From Antrihabitans cavernicola (GTDB lineage: Bacteria > Actinomycetota > Actinomycetes > Mycobacteriales > Mycobacteriaceae): a DNA stretch of 64,000 nt. This document shows, one piece after another, positions 8,619 to 17,049 of this stretch. Location: assembly GCF_008297975.1 (NCBI RefSeq), contig NZ_VLNY01000005.1:310001-374000 (forward strand), given 5' to 3'. The translations under genes were made by a program, and so were the position numbers. Positions within the stretch are counted from its first letter, which is position 1, and each line of letters begins with the position of its first letter. The notes beneath the pieces are model-generated. The model made no database searches. It worked only from the letters and a program-made list of their open reading frames with translations, and was not told the origin of the DNA.

Positions 8619-9323
8619 TCAGCCCTGCGCGAAGGCGAGATTCGACTCGTCGGTCTTCACGGCCAGACCGGCGAGGGCGTCGGCGTGGATGGCGCGCTTG
8701 ATGCCTGCAAGGTTCTGCCCCTGGGTGCCCACCAACTCCGCTGCCCGCGCGACCGCGGTGGACAACACGGCGTCCTCGTCGGCGACGGCGTCGACGATCC
8801 CCGCGGCCAGCGCGTCGGCCGCACCCCATCGACGACCCGTCGTCATGGACGCGACGGCGTTCTGGTTGCCGAGCCGGTTGGTGATCAGCGCCGACATACC
8901 GACGGTGAACGGCATGTTGAGGTTGATCTCGGGGAGGCAGTAGAAACCACGGTCGGCGCGCATCACCCGGAAATCGTGCGAGGTCGCCAACATGGCGCCC
9001 GCACCGAACGCGTGGCCGTTCACCGCGGCAACGGTGGCCGCCGGGAAGGTGAGCAATCGCGTGAAAAGGGTGTGCACCCGGTCGAGATAGCCGTGCATCT
9101 GGTCGAAATTGCCGAACAGCCAGTCGGTATCGAGACCGTTGCTGAAGAACTTGCCCGTCGACGTCGTCACCAGCGCCTTGGGGCCACTGTGGGCCTCTAC
9201 TTCGTCCAACTTGGCGTGGACCTCGTCGATGAAGTCGGGATGAAAGCGGTTTTCACTGTCGGTCTCACCTTGCGTACCGAGGTAGAGAACGAAGACGTCG
9301 CCGTTGCGATCGAGGAATGGCAT
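8619..9323 (-). CDS. Enoyl-CoA hydratase/isomerase (crotonase) family protein
   Basis: A 234-residue crotonase-fold protein. The oxyanion-hole segments are [12 protein letters not shown] and [19 protein letters not shown]; the first resembles delta3,delta2-enoyl-CoA isomerases more than classical hydratases. It is shorter than the usual 255-290 residues because the C-terminal helices are reduced. The start MPFLDRNGD at 9323 is the family-like one; an upstream extension to 9407 would run into the divergent nucleoside phosphorylase gene, whose start is only 27 bp away. It heads an operon with two M20 amidohydrolases, which is unusual company for a fatty-acid enzyme. Confidence 0.85.
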   Translation of the reverse strand: MPFLDRNGDVFVLYLGTQGETDSENRFHPDFIDEVHAKLDEVEAHSGPKALVTTSTGKFFSNGLDTDWLFGNFDQMHGYLDRVHTLFTRLLTFPAATVAAVNGHAFGAGAMLATSHDFRVMRADRGFYCLPEINLNMPFTVGMSALITNRLGNQNAVASMTTGRRWGAADALAAGIVDAVADEDAVLSTAVARAAELVGTQGQNLAGIKRAIHADALAGLAVKTDESNLAFAQG

Positions 9324-9350
9324 ACGGGAAGAGTAACTAGTGTCCTTGTC

Positions 9351-10130
9351 ATGCAAGCGACCCAGGCAGCCGCCGACATTGCCGATCACACCGGAGTTTC
9401 CGAGCACCGAGTCGCAGTGATTCTCGGATCGGGGTGGCAGGAGGCCGCGACCCAGTTCGGGCAGCCGCGGGCAAAGATCCCGATGGCCGAATTACCCGGG
9501 TTCGCGACGCCGACCGCCGAGGGCCACGGTGGGACGATTCTGTCGGTCGAAGTCGCAGGTACCCATGCGTTGTTGATGATGGGCCGCAATCATCTCTACG
9601 AGGGCTACGAGCCCAGCCAGGTCGTCCATCCTGTGCGCACCGCTGTCGCCGCCGGGGCCGAGGTGGTGATCCTCACCAACGCCGCCGGTGGCATCGGCGC
9701 CGGCCTGCAGGTCGGCGATGCTGTGCTGATCAGCGATCACATCAACCTGACGGCACGCACGCCGCTGATCGGGGCACGATTCGTGAACATGGTGGACGCC
9801 TACGACCCCGAATTGCGCGACATCGCGCGCATCGTCGATCCGTCCCTGACCGACGGCGTCTATGCCGGACTCATCGGACCGCAGTACGAGACGCCCGCCG
9901 AGATCGCCATGCTGCGTGCGATGGGTGCGGATCTGGTCGGGATGTCCACGGTGCTCGAGACCATCGCCGCCCGCTCGCTCGGTGTTCGCGTGCTCGGACT
10001 GTCGTTGGTCACCAACCTGGCTGCAGGCGTCACAGGAGAGGCGCTGAGCCACGAGGAGGTTCTGGCAGAGGGCAAGGCGGCTGGACCACGGATCGGCGCC
10101 CTGCTGCGCGATGTGGTGGCGCGGCTGTGA
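9351..10130 (+). CDS. punA: Purine nucleoside phosphorylase
   Basis: A 259-residue trimeric-type purine nucleoside phosphorylase, splitting purine (deoxy)ribonucleosides with phosphate into base and (deoxy)ribose 1-phosphate. Landmarks are VAVILGSGW, the phosphate-loop histidine region [20 protein letters not shown], and [10 protein letters not shown] with [17 protein letters not shown], all diagnostic for the PNP/MTAP family. ATG 9351 is the homology-supported start; the open frame extends far upstream only by chance. The stop overlaps the next gene by GTGA (10127-10130), so it is coupled to the sugar-phosphate mutase. Confidence 0.92.
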   Translation: MQATQAAADIADHTGVSEHRVAVILGSGWQEAATQFGQPRAKIPMAELPGFATPTAEGHGGTILSVEVAGTHALLMMGRNHLYEGYEPSQVVHPVRTAVAAGAEVVILTNAAGGIGAGLQVGDAVLISDHINLTARTPLIGARFVNMVDAYDPELRDIARIVDPSLTDGVYAGLIGPQYETPAEIAMLRAMGADLVGMSTVLETIAARSLGVRVLGLSLVTNLAAGVTGEALSHEEVLAEGKAAGPRIGALLRDVVARL

Positions 10131-11617
10131 GCCCGTTGCGGTTCGGCACCGCGGGCATTCGGGGGCCGATCGGCGATGGCCCCGACGACATGAACGTCGA
10201 CGTCGTCGTTCGGACCACTGCCGGGCTCGCCGCCTGGCTGCGCGAGCGTTGCCTGGGCGGCGGCGTGGTCGTCGTCGGGCACGACGCGCGCCACGGTTCC
10301 GCCGAATTCGCGAAGGCTGCCACGGAAGTACTTGCCGGCGCGGGCTTCTCGGTCACCGCACTGCCGAGACCGCTGCCGACGCCGGTGACCGCATTCGCAG
10401 TACGTGCGTTGGATGCCGTTGCGGGCGTGCAGATCACGGCGTCGCACAACCCGGCGACCGACAACGGCTACAAGGTCTACCTCTCCGGTGGCGCACAACT
10501 GATAGCGCCCGCGGACCGCGAAATCGAGCAATTCATCGATCGCGTTCCTGCGCTCGAGATGCTGCCGCGTGCCGTCGTCGAACCGGTGGGTGACGACCTG
10601 ACGCAGCGCTACATCGACCGCGTCGCCTCGCTCCCCCACGGATCGCTACGAGGCCTGCGTATCGCCTTGACCGCGTTGCACGGAGTCGGCGGGGATACCG
10701 CTGTCGCTGCCCTGCGCGCAGCGGGCTTCACCGACATCCACACGGTTGCTTCACAATTCGATCCCGACCCCGACTTTCCGACCGTCCCGTTCCCCAACCC
10801 CGAGGAACCCGGAGCCACGGACGCAGTGCTGTCACTCGCAGCCGACGTGAAGGCCGACCTCGCCATCGCGTTGGATCCCGATGCCGATCGGTGCGCACTC
10901 GGCGTGCCGACCGACGACGGCTGGCGCATGCTGCGAGGCGACGAAACCGGGCCGCTGCTCGGCGATCACGTGCTGTCCCGTGCGAAGCCGGACTCGCTGG
11001 TCGCCAGCTCGGTCGTGTCGTCGCGGCTGCTCGCCAAGGTTGCCGCAGCACGCGGTGCCCGGCATGCGGAGACCCTCACCGGCTTCAAATGGCTTGTCCG
11101 CGCGGGCGACGGGCTGGTCTACGCCTACGAGGAGGCGATCGGACACTGCGTCGATCCGAACGTGGTGCGCGACAAGGACGGCATCTCCGCCGCGGTGCTC
11201 GCCGCCGATCTGACGGCAGGCCTGAAAGCCCAGGGCCGCAGCCTGCTCGACGTGCTCGACGACTACGCGGTGGCATTCGGCCTGCACGCGGGCGATCAGG
11301 TGTCGCGGCGCGTCCACGATCTGACCGAGATCGAGGCCACCATGACGCAGTTGCGCTCGTGGCCCCCGGAATCGCTTGCGGGCGAGGCGGTCACGATGAC
11401 GGATCTACTCGATCGACGCGGGCAGTCCCGCACCGATGCGGTGATCTTCGAGACCGAGCACAGCCGAATCGTCATCCGTCCGTCCGGCACCGAGCCGAAG
11501 CTCAAGTGCTACCTGGAAGTGGTCGAACCTGTTTCCGATCACACCGACCTCCCGCGCGCTCGCGCTGCGGCCGAGCAGCGACTCGTCGAGCTCCGCGAGT
11601 TCTGCAGCGAGCTGTAG
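10127..11617 (+). CDS. pmmB: Alpha-D-phosphohexomutase family enzyme (PmmB-like; possibly phosphopentomutase)
   Basis: A 496-residue four-domain phosphosugar mutase. The phosphoserine loop is TASHNP with S106, the Mg site is DPDADR (D250, D252, D254), sugar-recognition GDETGP and YEEAIG follow, and the C-terminal phosphate-binding loop is RPSGTEPK. The homologue in mycobacteria is named phosphomannomutase PmmB. Its GTGA overlap with the nucleoside phosphorylase and closeness to deoA, cdd and add suggest that it instead interconverts ribose 1-phosphate and ribose 5-phosphate (inference). GTG 10127 is the start because RFGTAGIRG follows immediately, as in the family. Confidence 0.9.
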   Translation: MSPLRFGTAGIRGPIGDGPDDMNVDVVVRTTAGLAAWLRERCLGGGVVVVGHDARHGSAEFAKAATEVLAGAGFSVTALPRPLPTPVTAFAVRALDAVAGVQITASHNPATDNGYKVYLSGGAQLIAPADREIEQFIDRVPALEMLPRAVVEPVGDDLTQRYIDRVASLPHGSLRGLRIALTALHGVGGDTAVAALRAAGFTDIHTVASQFDPDPDFPTVPFPNPEEPGATDAVLSLAADVKADLAIALDPDADRCALGVPTDDGWRMLRGDETGPLLGDHVLSRAKPDSLVASSVVSSRLLAKVAAARGARHAETLTGFKWLVRAGDGLVYAYEEAIGHCVDPNVVRDKDGISAAVLAADLTAGLKAQGRSLLDVLDDYAVAFGLHAGDQVSRRVHDLTEIEATMTQLRSWPPESLAGEAVTMTDLLDRRGQSRTDAVIFETEHSRIVIRPSGTEPKLKCYLEVVEPVSDHTDLPRARAAAEQRLVELREFCSEL

Positions 11618-11621
11618 CGAG

Positions 11622-12245
11622 CTACCGCGGCCCGAACTGCCGATCACCCGCGTCGCCGAGCCCGGGCACGATGAAGGCGTCGTCGTTGAGGCCGTCGTCG
11701 ACGGTTGCGGCGACGAGTCGCACCGGGAGGCCCGAATCGGCAAGGGCACGAATGCCTTCCGGCACCGCGACCACGCAGACGGCGGTGACGTCGGTAGCAC
11801 CGCGGGCGACCAGCAATTCGATGGTGTGCTTCATCGAACCACCGGTGGCCAGCATCGGATCGAGGACGTAGACAGGTACGCCCGCCAGGTCGTCGGGGAG
11901 GGATTCCATGTACGGCACCGGCTGATGGGTCTGCTCGTCGCGGGCCATCCCTACGAAGCCGACGCGCGATTGCGGGATCAGCGCACTGGCCTGCTCCACC
12001 ATGCCGAGGCCGGCGCGCAGCACCGGAACCAACAGCGGCGGCGTCGCGATGCGGACGCCTCTGGCCACCGCAACCGGCGTCTGGACGTCGAACTCTTCGA
12101 TCGGCGCGTCGCGAATGGCCTCGTAGATCAACATGCGGGTGAGTTCGCGAAGGGCGTTGCGGAACGTGGCGTTGTCCGACCGTTCGTCGCGCATCGTGGT
12201 GAGCAGCGCGGCGGCGAGTGGATGTTCGACAACGTGGGTGTCCAT
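11622..12245 (-). CDS. upp: Uracil phosphoribosyltransferase
   Basis: A 207-residue enzyme converting uracil and PRPP to UMP in pyrimidine salvage. The length is standard. Family marks are [25 protein letters not shown], the PRPP-binding [14 protein letters not shown], and the uracil-binding C-terminal region with [12 protein letters not shown]. It converges on pmmB with a 4 bp gap and is divergent from the type VII-like operon at 12341. Confidence 0.95.
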   Translation of the reverse strand: MDTHVVEHPLAAALLTTMRDERSDNATFRNALRELTRMLIYEAIRDAPIEEFDVQTPVAVARGVRIATPPLLVPVLRAGLGMVEQASALIPQSRVGFVGMARDEQTHQPVPYMESLPDDLAGVPVYVLDPMLATGGSMKHTIELLVARGATDVTAVCVVAVPEGIRALADSGLPVRLVAATVDDGLNDDAFIVPGLGDAGDRQFGPR

Positions 12246-12275
12246 GGGGGAAAGAATAAATGGCAGGGCCCGGAT

Positions 12276-12301
12276 GGAACCGTTTCACCCCGATGAGCGT
12301 C
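12276..12301 (+). promoter_or_regulatory. ECF-sigma-type promoter candidate
   Basis: GGAAC (12276-12280), a 17 bp spacer and CGTC followed by G (12298-12301) lie about 40 bp upstream of the ATG at 12341. This matches the GGAAC-N16-18-CGTC pattern used by envelope-stress ECF sigma factors; from memory, mycobacterial SigM, which controls some esx genes, uses this form. The placement in front of a secretion-target/NlpC-P60 operon makes it sensible. Confidence 0.5.
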
Positions 12302-12340
12302 GAACAATCTGACGGCACAAATCGACTTGGGGGCGATCGC

Positions 12341-12664
12341 ATGAGTGGGTTCTCCGCGGAGATCGCCGCCATCCATGCCTATGGGGGAACGGCAGCGACG
12401 ATGGCGAGCGAGCTGGCAGCGGCAGGTGCCGGCACCGCTGCGGCGGGCCCGGTGCTGCTCGGGCCGGTATTCGGGCTGATCGGCGGCGATTTCGTCGCCG
12501 CGTTCGGCACCGCACATGCCGCTCATGTGAATTCGATGGGCGCGTTGTCCGGTGTGCTCGGCAGCATGAGCGAGGCGGCGGTGGCGTCGGCGCTGTCCTA
12601 CGACTCGACCGACGGCGCCAACGCCGCGAGTCTGGGCGCGGCGGGAATCGGGGTGTCGGCGTGA
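12341..12664 (+). CDS. Type VII secretion target-like protein (EspC/ESX-associated type)
   Basis: A 107-residue Ala/Gly-rich helical protein with no signal peptide. Its size, the N-terminal amphipathic helix MSGFSAEIAAIHAYGGTAATMASEL, followed by a Gly/Ala hydrophobic middle (GPVLLGPVFGLIGGDFVAAF) and a second helix, resemble small secretion-target proteins of ESX-type systems, though no WXG motif is present. The ATG at 12341 is preceded by GGGGGCG; an upstream in-frame ATG at 12260 is unlikely. It overlaps the NlpC/P60 gene by GTGA and opens a four-gene operon. Confidence 0.6.
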   Translation: MSGFSAEIAAIHAYGGTAATMASELAAAGAGTAAAGPVLLGPVFGLIGGDFVAAFGTAHAAHVNSMGALSGVLGSMSEAAVASALSYDSTDGANAASLGAAGIGVSA

Positions 12665-13809
12665 TCGCTGTCGAGGCCCTGGCACAGCCCATCATCGAAC
12701 TGTTGAAGAGCTTCGGCAGCGGGACGATGCCCGCGGACGGCCCCGCCGATGCCCTGCGCATGTCGTCGGCCGCAATCGACTCGGTGCATTCGCTCGGACG
12801 CGCCGGGATCAGCGATCTGGGTGGCGCATGGGCGGGTGACGCCGCTGATGCCGCGGTGGCGAAGGCACAGCAGGCGCAAGGGTCCGCCGTGGCGATCGCC
12901 GACCGCGGCACCGCCATCGCGGACGTGGTCCACCAGGCGTCGGAAGACGTCAAGGCCGGAATGGTCGAGTTGGAGGGCATTCTGCAGTCGTTCATCTCGA
13001 TTGCGGTTGCCGCCGGGCCTGCGCTGGCAACGCCGCCAGGCCAGTTGATGATCATCGCAGCGGCACTCGACCACTTGAGTCGCGCGCTGGCCGTCGTTGC
13101 GAAAGTACGCGGCCAGCTCAGCGCGCACACGGCGGCGATGACCGGGCTGGTTGCACCGTCCGACACGCCTGACCAGGCACGACCGGCCGCGACACATGCG
13201 GCGGGCGTCGGCCCATCGGTCGATCCCGTTGGGGCCCTGCATGATGTGGGATCGAAGTTCGGCAGCGCATTCGGCCAATCGGCGGGACAACCCTCCTTCG
13301 CCGGCCTGATGCCGAGCGGCGGGGGTGGCGGGTCGCCCGGCCGATCCGCGCCGCCGACATCGGGCTCCAGCACGGGATCGGGTTCCAGCTCAGGATCGGG
13401 AAAGTTCGACGGGAAGGGAGTGGAGATCACATTGCCTGACGGCAGTACAGCAACAGCACCCAACGAAGAGGCGGCCACCGCGGTGCGCGCCGCGTTGAGT
13501 CAGCAGGGTGTCCCCTACGTCTGGGGTGGTACGTCGCCCGGGCAGGGGCTCGACTGCAGCGGTCTCACCCAGTACGCGTATCACGAAGCAGGCCTGGACA
13601 TCCCACGTCTGGCACAGGATCAGAGCGTCGGAACGCCGGTGGCCGCGGGCAACGTGATGCCCGGCGATCTGGCGGTGTGGGACGGGCACGTCGCCATGGT
13701 GATCGGCAACGGCCAACTGGTGGAGGCCGGTGATCCGGTGGAGGTCGGGCCGATCCGCACCAGCAACAGCGGCATGGCGTTCCACGGCTTCTTCAGGCCT
13801 TCGGTATGA
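12661..13809 (+). CDS. NlpC/P60 (C40) peptidoglycan hydrolase with helical N-terminal domain
   Basis: A 382-residue protein with an N-terminal helical region (about 1-160) that resembles ESX/WXG-like helical bundles, including a central WAGDAADAAVAKA stretch. A Gly/Ser-rich linker (about 215-245) leads to a C-terminal NlpC/P60 endopeptidase domain. Catalytic C299 lies in DCSGLTQYAYHEAGL and H343 in GHVAMVIG. Such enzymes cut the stem peptide of peptidoglycan. There is no classical signal peptide, so export through a type VII-like route together with its neighbour is inferred. Both ends show 4 nt coupling overlaps. Confidence 0.85.
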   Translation: MIAVEALAQPIIELLKSFGSGTMPADGPADALRMSSAAIDSVHSLGRAGISDLGGAWAGDAADAAVAKAQQAQGSAVAIADRGTAIADVVHQASEDVKAGMVELEGILQSFISIAVAAGPALATPPGQLMIIAAALDHLSRALAVVAKVRGQLSAHTAAMTGLVAPSDTPDQARPAATHAAGVGPSVDPVGALHDVGSKFGSAFGQSAGQPSFAGLMPSGGGGGSPGRSAPPTSGSSTGSGSSSGSGKFDGKGVEITLPDGSTATAPNEEAATAVRAALSQQGVPYVWGGTSPGQGLDCSGLTQYAYHEAGLDIPRLAQDQSVGTPVAAGNVMPGDLAVWDGHVAMVIGNGQLVEAGDPVEVGPIRTSNSGMAFHGFFRPSV

Positions 13810-13880
13810 CCGGGCCAGGCATGACCGGGCCAGGCATGACCGGGCCGGACATGACGGGGCCGCGCATGACCGGGCCAGAG
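13806..13880 (+). repeat. Five tandem 15 bp repeats at a gene start
   Basis: Five consecutive 15 bp units start at 13806, 13821, 13836, 13851 and 13866, each beginning ATGAC and encoding MTGPG, MTGPG, MTGPD, MTGPR and MTGPE. The first two are identical and the others differ at a few positions. Copy-number change would keep frame and leave an ATG at the front. Confidence 0.9.
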
Positions 13881-14210
13881 CAGCCCGCCAACGTGACCAT
13901 GGTGACCAGCACCAATCGTGCGGGCACCATTTCGGTCCGCGCGACCGATCAAGGCCTGCCCGTCGACGTGCGCATCGACAAGCGGGAGTTGCGCTTCGGC
14001 GCCCAAGCCTTGGCGGACGAGGTATTGCGCCTGTGCCAGCGGGCGGCGGTCGAAGCTCGCGCTCGCAGACGCGACGAGCTCGCCGCCGCGGGCGTCCCAC
14101 CCGACGTGCTCGATCGTCTCGGCCTGCCGACGCGCGACGTCGCCGACGCGCGGTACGACGCCGACGAAGAACAAGACACTGCCCCTACCAGCTGGATGCG
14201 ACCGATATGA
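13806..14210 (+). CDS. YbaB/EbfC-like protein with N-terminal MTGPx repeats
   Basis: A 134-residue protein, third in the type VII-like operon, beginning with an ATGA overlap. The N-terminus is five tandem MTGPx pentapeptides made by a 15 bp DNA repeat, then a domain (about 28-100: VTSTNRAGTISVRATDQGLPVDVRI, RFGAQALADEVLRLCQRA) resembling the YbaB/EbfC nucleoid-associated fold, also found in ESX-linked EspL-like proteins. Each repeat starts with ATG, so the real initiation codon is uncertain among five; 13806 is best placed for coupling. The C-terminus is acidic and low complexity. Confidence 0.65.
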   Translation: MTGPGMTGPGMTGPDMTGPRMTGPEQPANVTMVTSTNRAGTISVRATDQGLPVDVRIDKRELRFGAQALADEVLRLCQRAAVEARARRRDELAAAGVPPDVLDRLGLPTRDVADARYDADEEQDTAPTSWMRPI

Positions 14211-14512
14211 GCGGAGACGACATGGACGCACTCGTCGAGGCGGCCAACGCAAAGCTCGAGCACCTGGAGACGTCGCTCGGTGCCCTACAACAGATCCGTG
14301 CGCGATTCGCCACCAAGGACGGCGCGGTGACCGCCGAGGTCGACGGCAACGGCGCGCTGACCGGGCTCTGGCTCGACGAGTCGATCTCCGAGATGTCGGC
14401 CAAAGACGTGAGCAAGCTGATCACCTGGGCCAGCCATCAGGCTGCCCAGTTGACGGGTGTGGAACGGGGAAAGATTCTCGAAAGCCTCAATTCGACCTTC
14501 CGAGCGCCGTGA
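14207..14512 (+). CDS. YbaB/EbfC-family DNA-binding protein
   Basis: A 101-residue YbaB/EbfC-type protein. A long N-terminal helix (MDALVEAANAKLEHLETSLGALQQI) leads into a beta sheet (GAVTAEVDGNGALTGLWL) and a C-terminal helix, the usual nucleoid-associated fold. It starts with an ATGA overlap with the preceding YbaB-like gene, so the two probably form a pair. It is last in the four-gene operon and ends 48 bp before the next gene. Its role beside a cell-wall hydrolase is unknown. Confidence 0.75.
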   Translation: MSGDDMDALVEAANAKLEHLETSLGALQQIRARFATKDGAVTAEVDGNGALTGLWLDESISEMSAKDVSKLITWASHQAAQLTGVERGKILESLNSTFRAP

Positions 14513-14560
14513 ACGCGGGCCGAATAGTGCCGGCGGAACTCTGTCGATAGGCTTCCGGCC

Positions 14561-15859
14561 ATGGCAGCTGGTGACATCGTTCCGATCGAGCTCGGACTGA
14601 CCGACGGCGATCTGGTGACCCTGTGGGCACCTCGCTGGCGTGAAGGCGACGACGAATGGGAGGCGTTCCTCGGACACGAGGACGACCTGTACGGCTTCGA
14701 ATCGATCGCCGAGCTCGCGGCTTTCATTCGCACCGACGATGACAACGACCTGGTGGAGCACCCATCGTGGAACGTCGTGTCGGCACTGTCGGCAGCCGAA
14801 TTGGAGCCGGACGAGAACTTCTGCTTCGACCTGGTCGGCGTGCCGGAGCTGGCGGCGAGCGATCCCGATGCGGACACCGTCACCGAGCTCGAGGACACCC
14901 TCAATATGGTTCGCAACATCGGCGAGGTGTGCGAGCTGGACAAGGTGATCCGCTTCTTCAGCAACAATCCGATTCTCGGTGCCCTGCCCGGCGGCGTGAA
15001 CGCCTTCGGCGGCCGCGAGGGCGAGGCACTGTGGGATCAGATCGGTTCGGCCATTTCGAAGGACTGGGATCAGGTGCTGGACGCGATCGACACGATCGTG
15101 AAGACGCCGGACGTCGACAAGTCGGCGATCGCCGTTGCCGAGGCCGAGCTGCTCGCGGCCGGTGAGAACACCGTCGATGCCGACGACGTCGCCGACGAGT
15201 CCGATGACGACGAAGACCACGATGCGGACGAGACCGCCGTCGGTGCCGCGGGCGCTGCCGCGGTCGGCGCGGATGCCGACGACGAGGACGATCTCGATGA
15301 CGAGGAGGACGATTCCTTCTGGCACGCAGTGGGAATCGACCCGATCAAGATCATCACCAGTGCGCAGACGTACTACACGCTGCGCTGCTACCTCGACGAC
15401 GATCCGATCTTCCTCGGGACCAAGGGTGCGATCACGGTCTTCACCTCGGAGCGGGCGTTGGCGCGCTACCTAGCCGACAACCACGACCACGACCTGTCGA
15501 AGGTCAGCACGTACTCCGATGTGCAGACGGCCGCGGTCGACGGTTCGCTCGAGGTCGAGGTGACGGACGAGAACGTCTACGTGCTCACCGGATTGGCCGA
15601 CGATCTGGCCTCCGGCCCGGACGCCATCGATGCCGAACAGCTCGACCTCGCCGTCGAATTGTTCACCGACGCAGCCGATTACGCCGACGACGATTCGGTG
15701 GAGCAGGCGTTGGCCCCCTCCGCCCCGCTGGGCTGGTACGTGTCCTTCGCCTTGAACCCCGATCCGACGCGCATGGCCCCTAGCCCGCCCTTCGACACCG
15801 AGGCCGACGCATGGCGTGCCCTGGACCGCGAATTCGAGGCGCGCCTCCAGCCGCGCTGA
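14561..15859 (+). CDS. Acidic conserved actinobacterial protein (Rv3311-like)
   Basis: A 432-residue cytosolic protein of unknown function, matching M. tuberculosis Rv3311 in position and general features. It has no signal peptide or membrane segment. A strongly acidic, low-complexity stretch (about residues 205-250, rich in DDE) separates two globular halves; both halves contain a similar W/F-rich motif (GFESIAELAAFIRTDD versus FTSERALARYLADNHD), suggesting an internal duplication. A TAGGCT box (14548-14553) lies 7 nt before the ATG, so the transcript is probably leaderless. Confidence 0.75.
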   Translation: MAAGDIVPIELGLTDGDLVTLWAPRWREGDDEWEAFLGHEDDLYGFESIAELAAFIRTDDDNDLVEHPSWNVVSALSAAELEPDENFCFDLVGVPELAASDPDADTVTELEDTLNMVRNIGEVCELDKVIRFFSNNPILGALPGGVNAFGGREGEALWDQIGSAISKDWDQVLDAIDTIVKTPDVDKSAIAVAEAELLAAGENTVDADDVADESDDDEDHDADETAVGAAGAAAVGADADDEDDLDDEEDDSFWHAVGIDPIKIITSAQTYYTLRCYLDDDPIFLGTKGAITVFTSERALARYLADNHDHDLSKVSTYSDVQTAAVDGSLEVEVTDENVYVLTGLADDLASGPDAIDAEQLDLAVELFTDAADYADDDSVEQALAPSAPLGWYVSFALNPDPTRMAPSPPFDTEADAWRALDREFEARLQPR

Positions 15860-15865
15860 CGCGCC

Positions 15866-15905
15866 GTGCGTGAAATTGGGTGCCCCAGCACTGAATTTCA
15901 CTCAC
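15866..15905. terminator. Inverted repeat between convergent genes (bidirectional terminator candidate)
   Basis: GTGCGTGAAATT (15866-15877) and AATTTCACTCAC (15894-15905) pair at 11 of 12 positions around a 16 nt loop, exactly between the ends of the Rv3311-like gene and add. No clear T-run follows. A near-copy of the element lies at 61286-61325. Confidence 0.6.
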
Positions 15906-15912
15906 AGCGGCG

Positions 15913-17013
15913 TCAGCCGAGCAGGACCGCGAAACCCGGCTTGATGACGTCGTCGATGATCTGCAGCCGCTCGGGGAACGAGATGAACGACGACTTCATC
16001 GCGTTGATCGTGAATCGCTCGAGATCGCTCCAGCCGTAGCCGAATGCCTCGACCAGCGCCAGCATTTCGGCGCTCATCGAGGTGTCGCCCATCAGCCGAT
16101 TGTCGGTGTTCACGGTGACGCGGAACCGGAGCCGGGCAAGCAGATCGAACGGGTGCTCGGCGACGCTCGGCACCGCACCGGTCTGGACGTTCGAACTCGG
16201 GCACAGCTCCAGCGGAATCCGCTTGTCGCGAACGTAATTCGCGAGCAGTCCCAGCGTCGGCGTCCCGTCCGGCCCGACCACGATGTCGTCGGCGATACGC
16301 ACGCCGTGACCCAACCTATCGGTTCCGCAGAACGCGATGGCCTCGTGGATCGACGGCAGTCCGAACGCCTCACCGGCGTGAATGGTGAAGTGCGCGTTCT
16401 GCGTTCGCATGTATTCGAAGGCATCCAGATGCCTGCTGGGTGGGTAGCCCGCCTCGGCTCCTGCGATGTCGAAGCCCACTACTCCCCGATCGCGAAACCG
16501 CACTGTCAGCTCGGCGATCTCGCGAGAGCGGGCCGCATGTCGCATAGCCGTGAGCAGGCACACGATTCTGATCGGCTTGCCCGCCGCCGTGGCGTTGTCG
16601 GCACCTTCTTCGAACCCCGCCAGCGTGTGCTCGACCACCTCGTCGAGCGTGAGTCCCGCATCCAGATGTTGTTCCGGCGCGAAGCGCACCTCGGCGTAGA
16701 CCACACCGTCGGCCGCCAGATCTTCGGCGCATTCCCTCGCGACTCGACTCAGCCCGTCCGGCGTCTGCATGACCGCAACGGTGTGCGCGAACGTCTCCAG
16801 GTAGCGCTCCAGCGAGCCGCTGTCCGCCGCTTCGTGAAACCAGGTGCCGAGTGCGACCGGGTTGTCGGCGGGCAGCTCGTCGTAGCCGCAGTCAGCGGCC
16901 AATTCCAGCACCGTAGACGGGCGGAGGCCGCCGTCCAGGTGATCGTGCAGCAAGGCTTTCGGTGCCTGCCTGATGTTTTCTTCAGTCAACGCTGACGGCC
17001 CCGGATACGACAT
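15913..17013 (-). CDS. add: Adenosine deaminase
   Basis: A 366-residue zinc enzyme converting (deoxy)adenosine to (deoxy)inosine. Zn ligands H23 and H25 are in LLHDHLDGG, the HAGE motif ([10 protein letters not shown]) carries the catalytic Glu, DRLGHGVRI gives the third Zn His, and [14 protein letters not shown] corresponds to the TDDP region, with Asn where many homologues have Asp. Salvage context is strong: deoA and cdd lie directly upstream on the same strand with a 36 bp gap, forming cdd-deoA-add. Confidence 0.95.
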   Translation of the reverse strand: MSYPGPSALTEENIRQAPKALLHDHLDGGLRPSTVLELAADCGYDELPADNPVALGTWFHEAADSGSLERYLETFAHTVAVMQTPDGLSRVARECAEDLAADGVVYAEVRFAPEQHLDAGLTLDEVVEHTLAGFEEGADNATAAGKPIRIVCLLTAMRHAARSREIAELTVRFRDRGVVGFDIAGAEAGYPPSRHLDAFEYMRTQNAHFTIHAGEAFGLPSIHEAIAFCGTDRLGHGVRIADDIVVGPDGTPTLGLLANYVRDKRIPLELCPSSNVQTGAVPSVAEHPFDLLARLRFRVTVNTDNRLMGDTSMSAEMLALVEAFGYGWSDLERFTINAMKSSFISFPERLQIIDDVIKPGFAVLLG

Positions 17014-17049
17014 ACCTCGACGGTAGCGCGTGCGGTCCAGAAAATGGGC

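Noticed and set aside
7809-9350. Long N-terminal extension of the purine nucleoside phosphorylase frame
   Set aside because: It is antisense to amiB1 and the crotonase gene; family length and motifs start at ATG 9351.
13806-13880. Tandem 15 bp repeats as a CRISPR or phage site
   Set aside because: Units are contiguous, coding and in frame as MTGPx.
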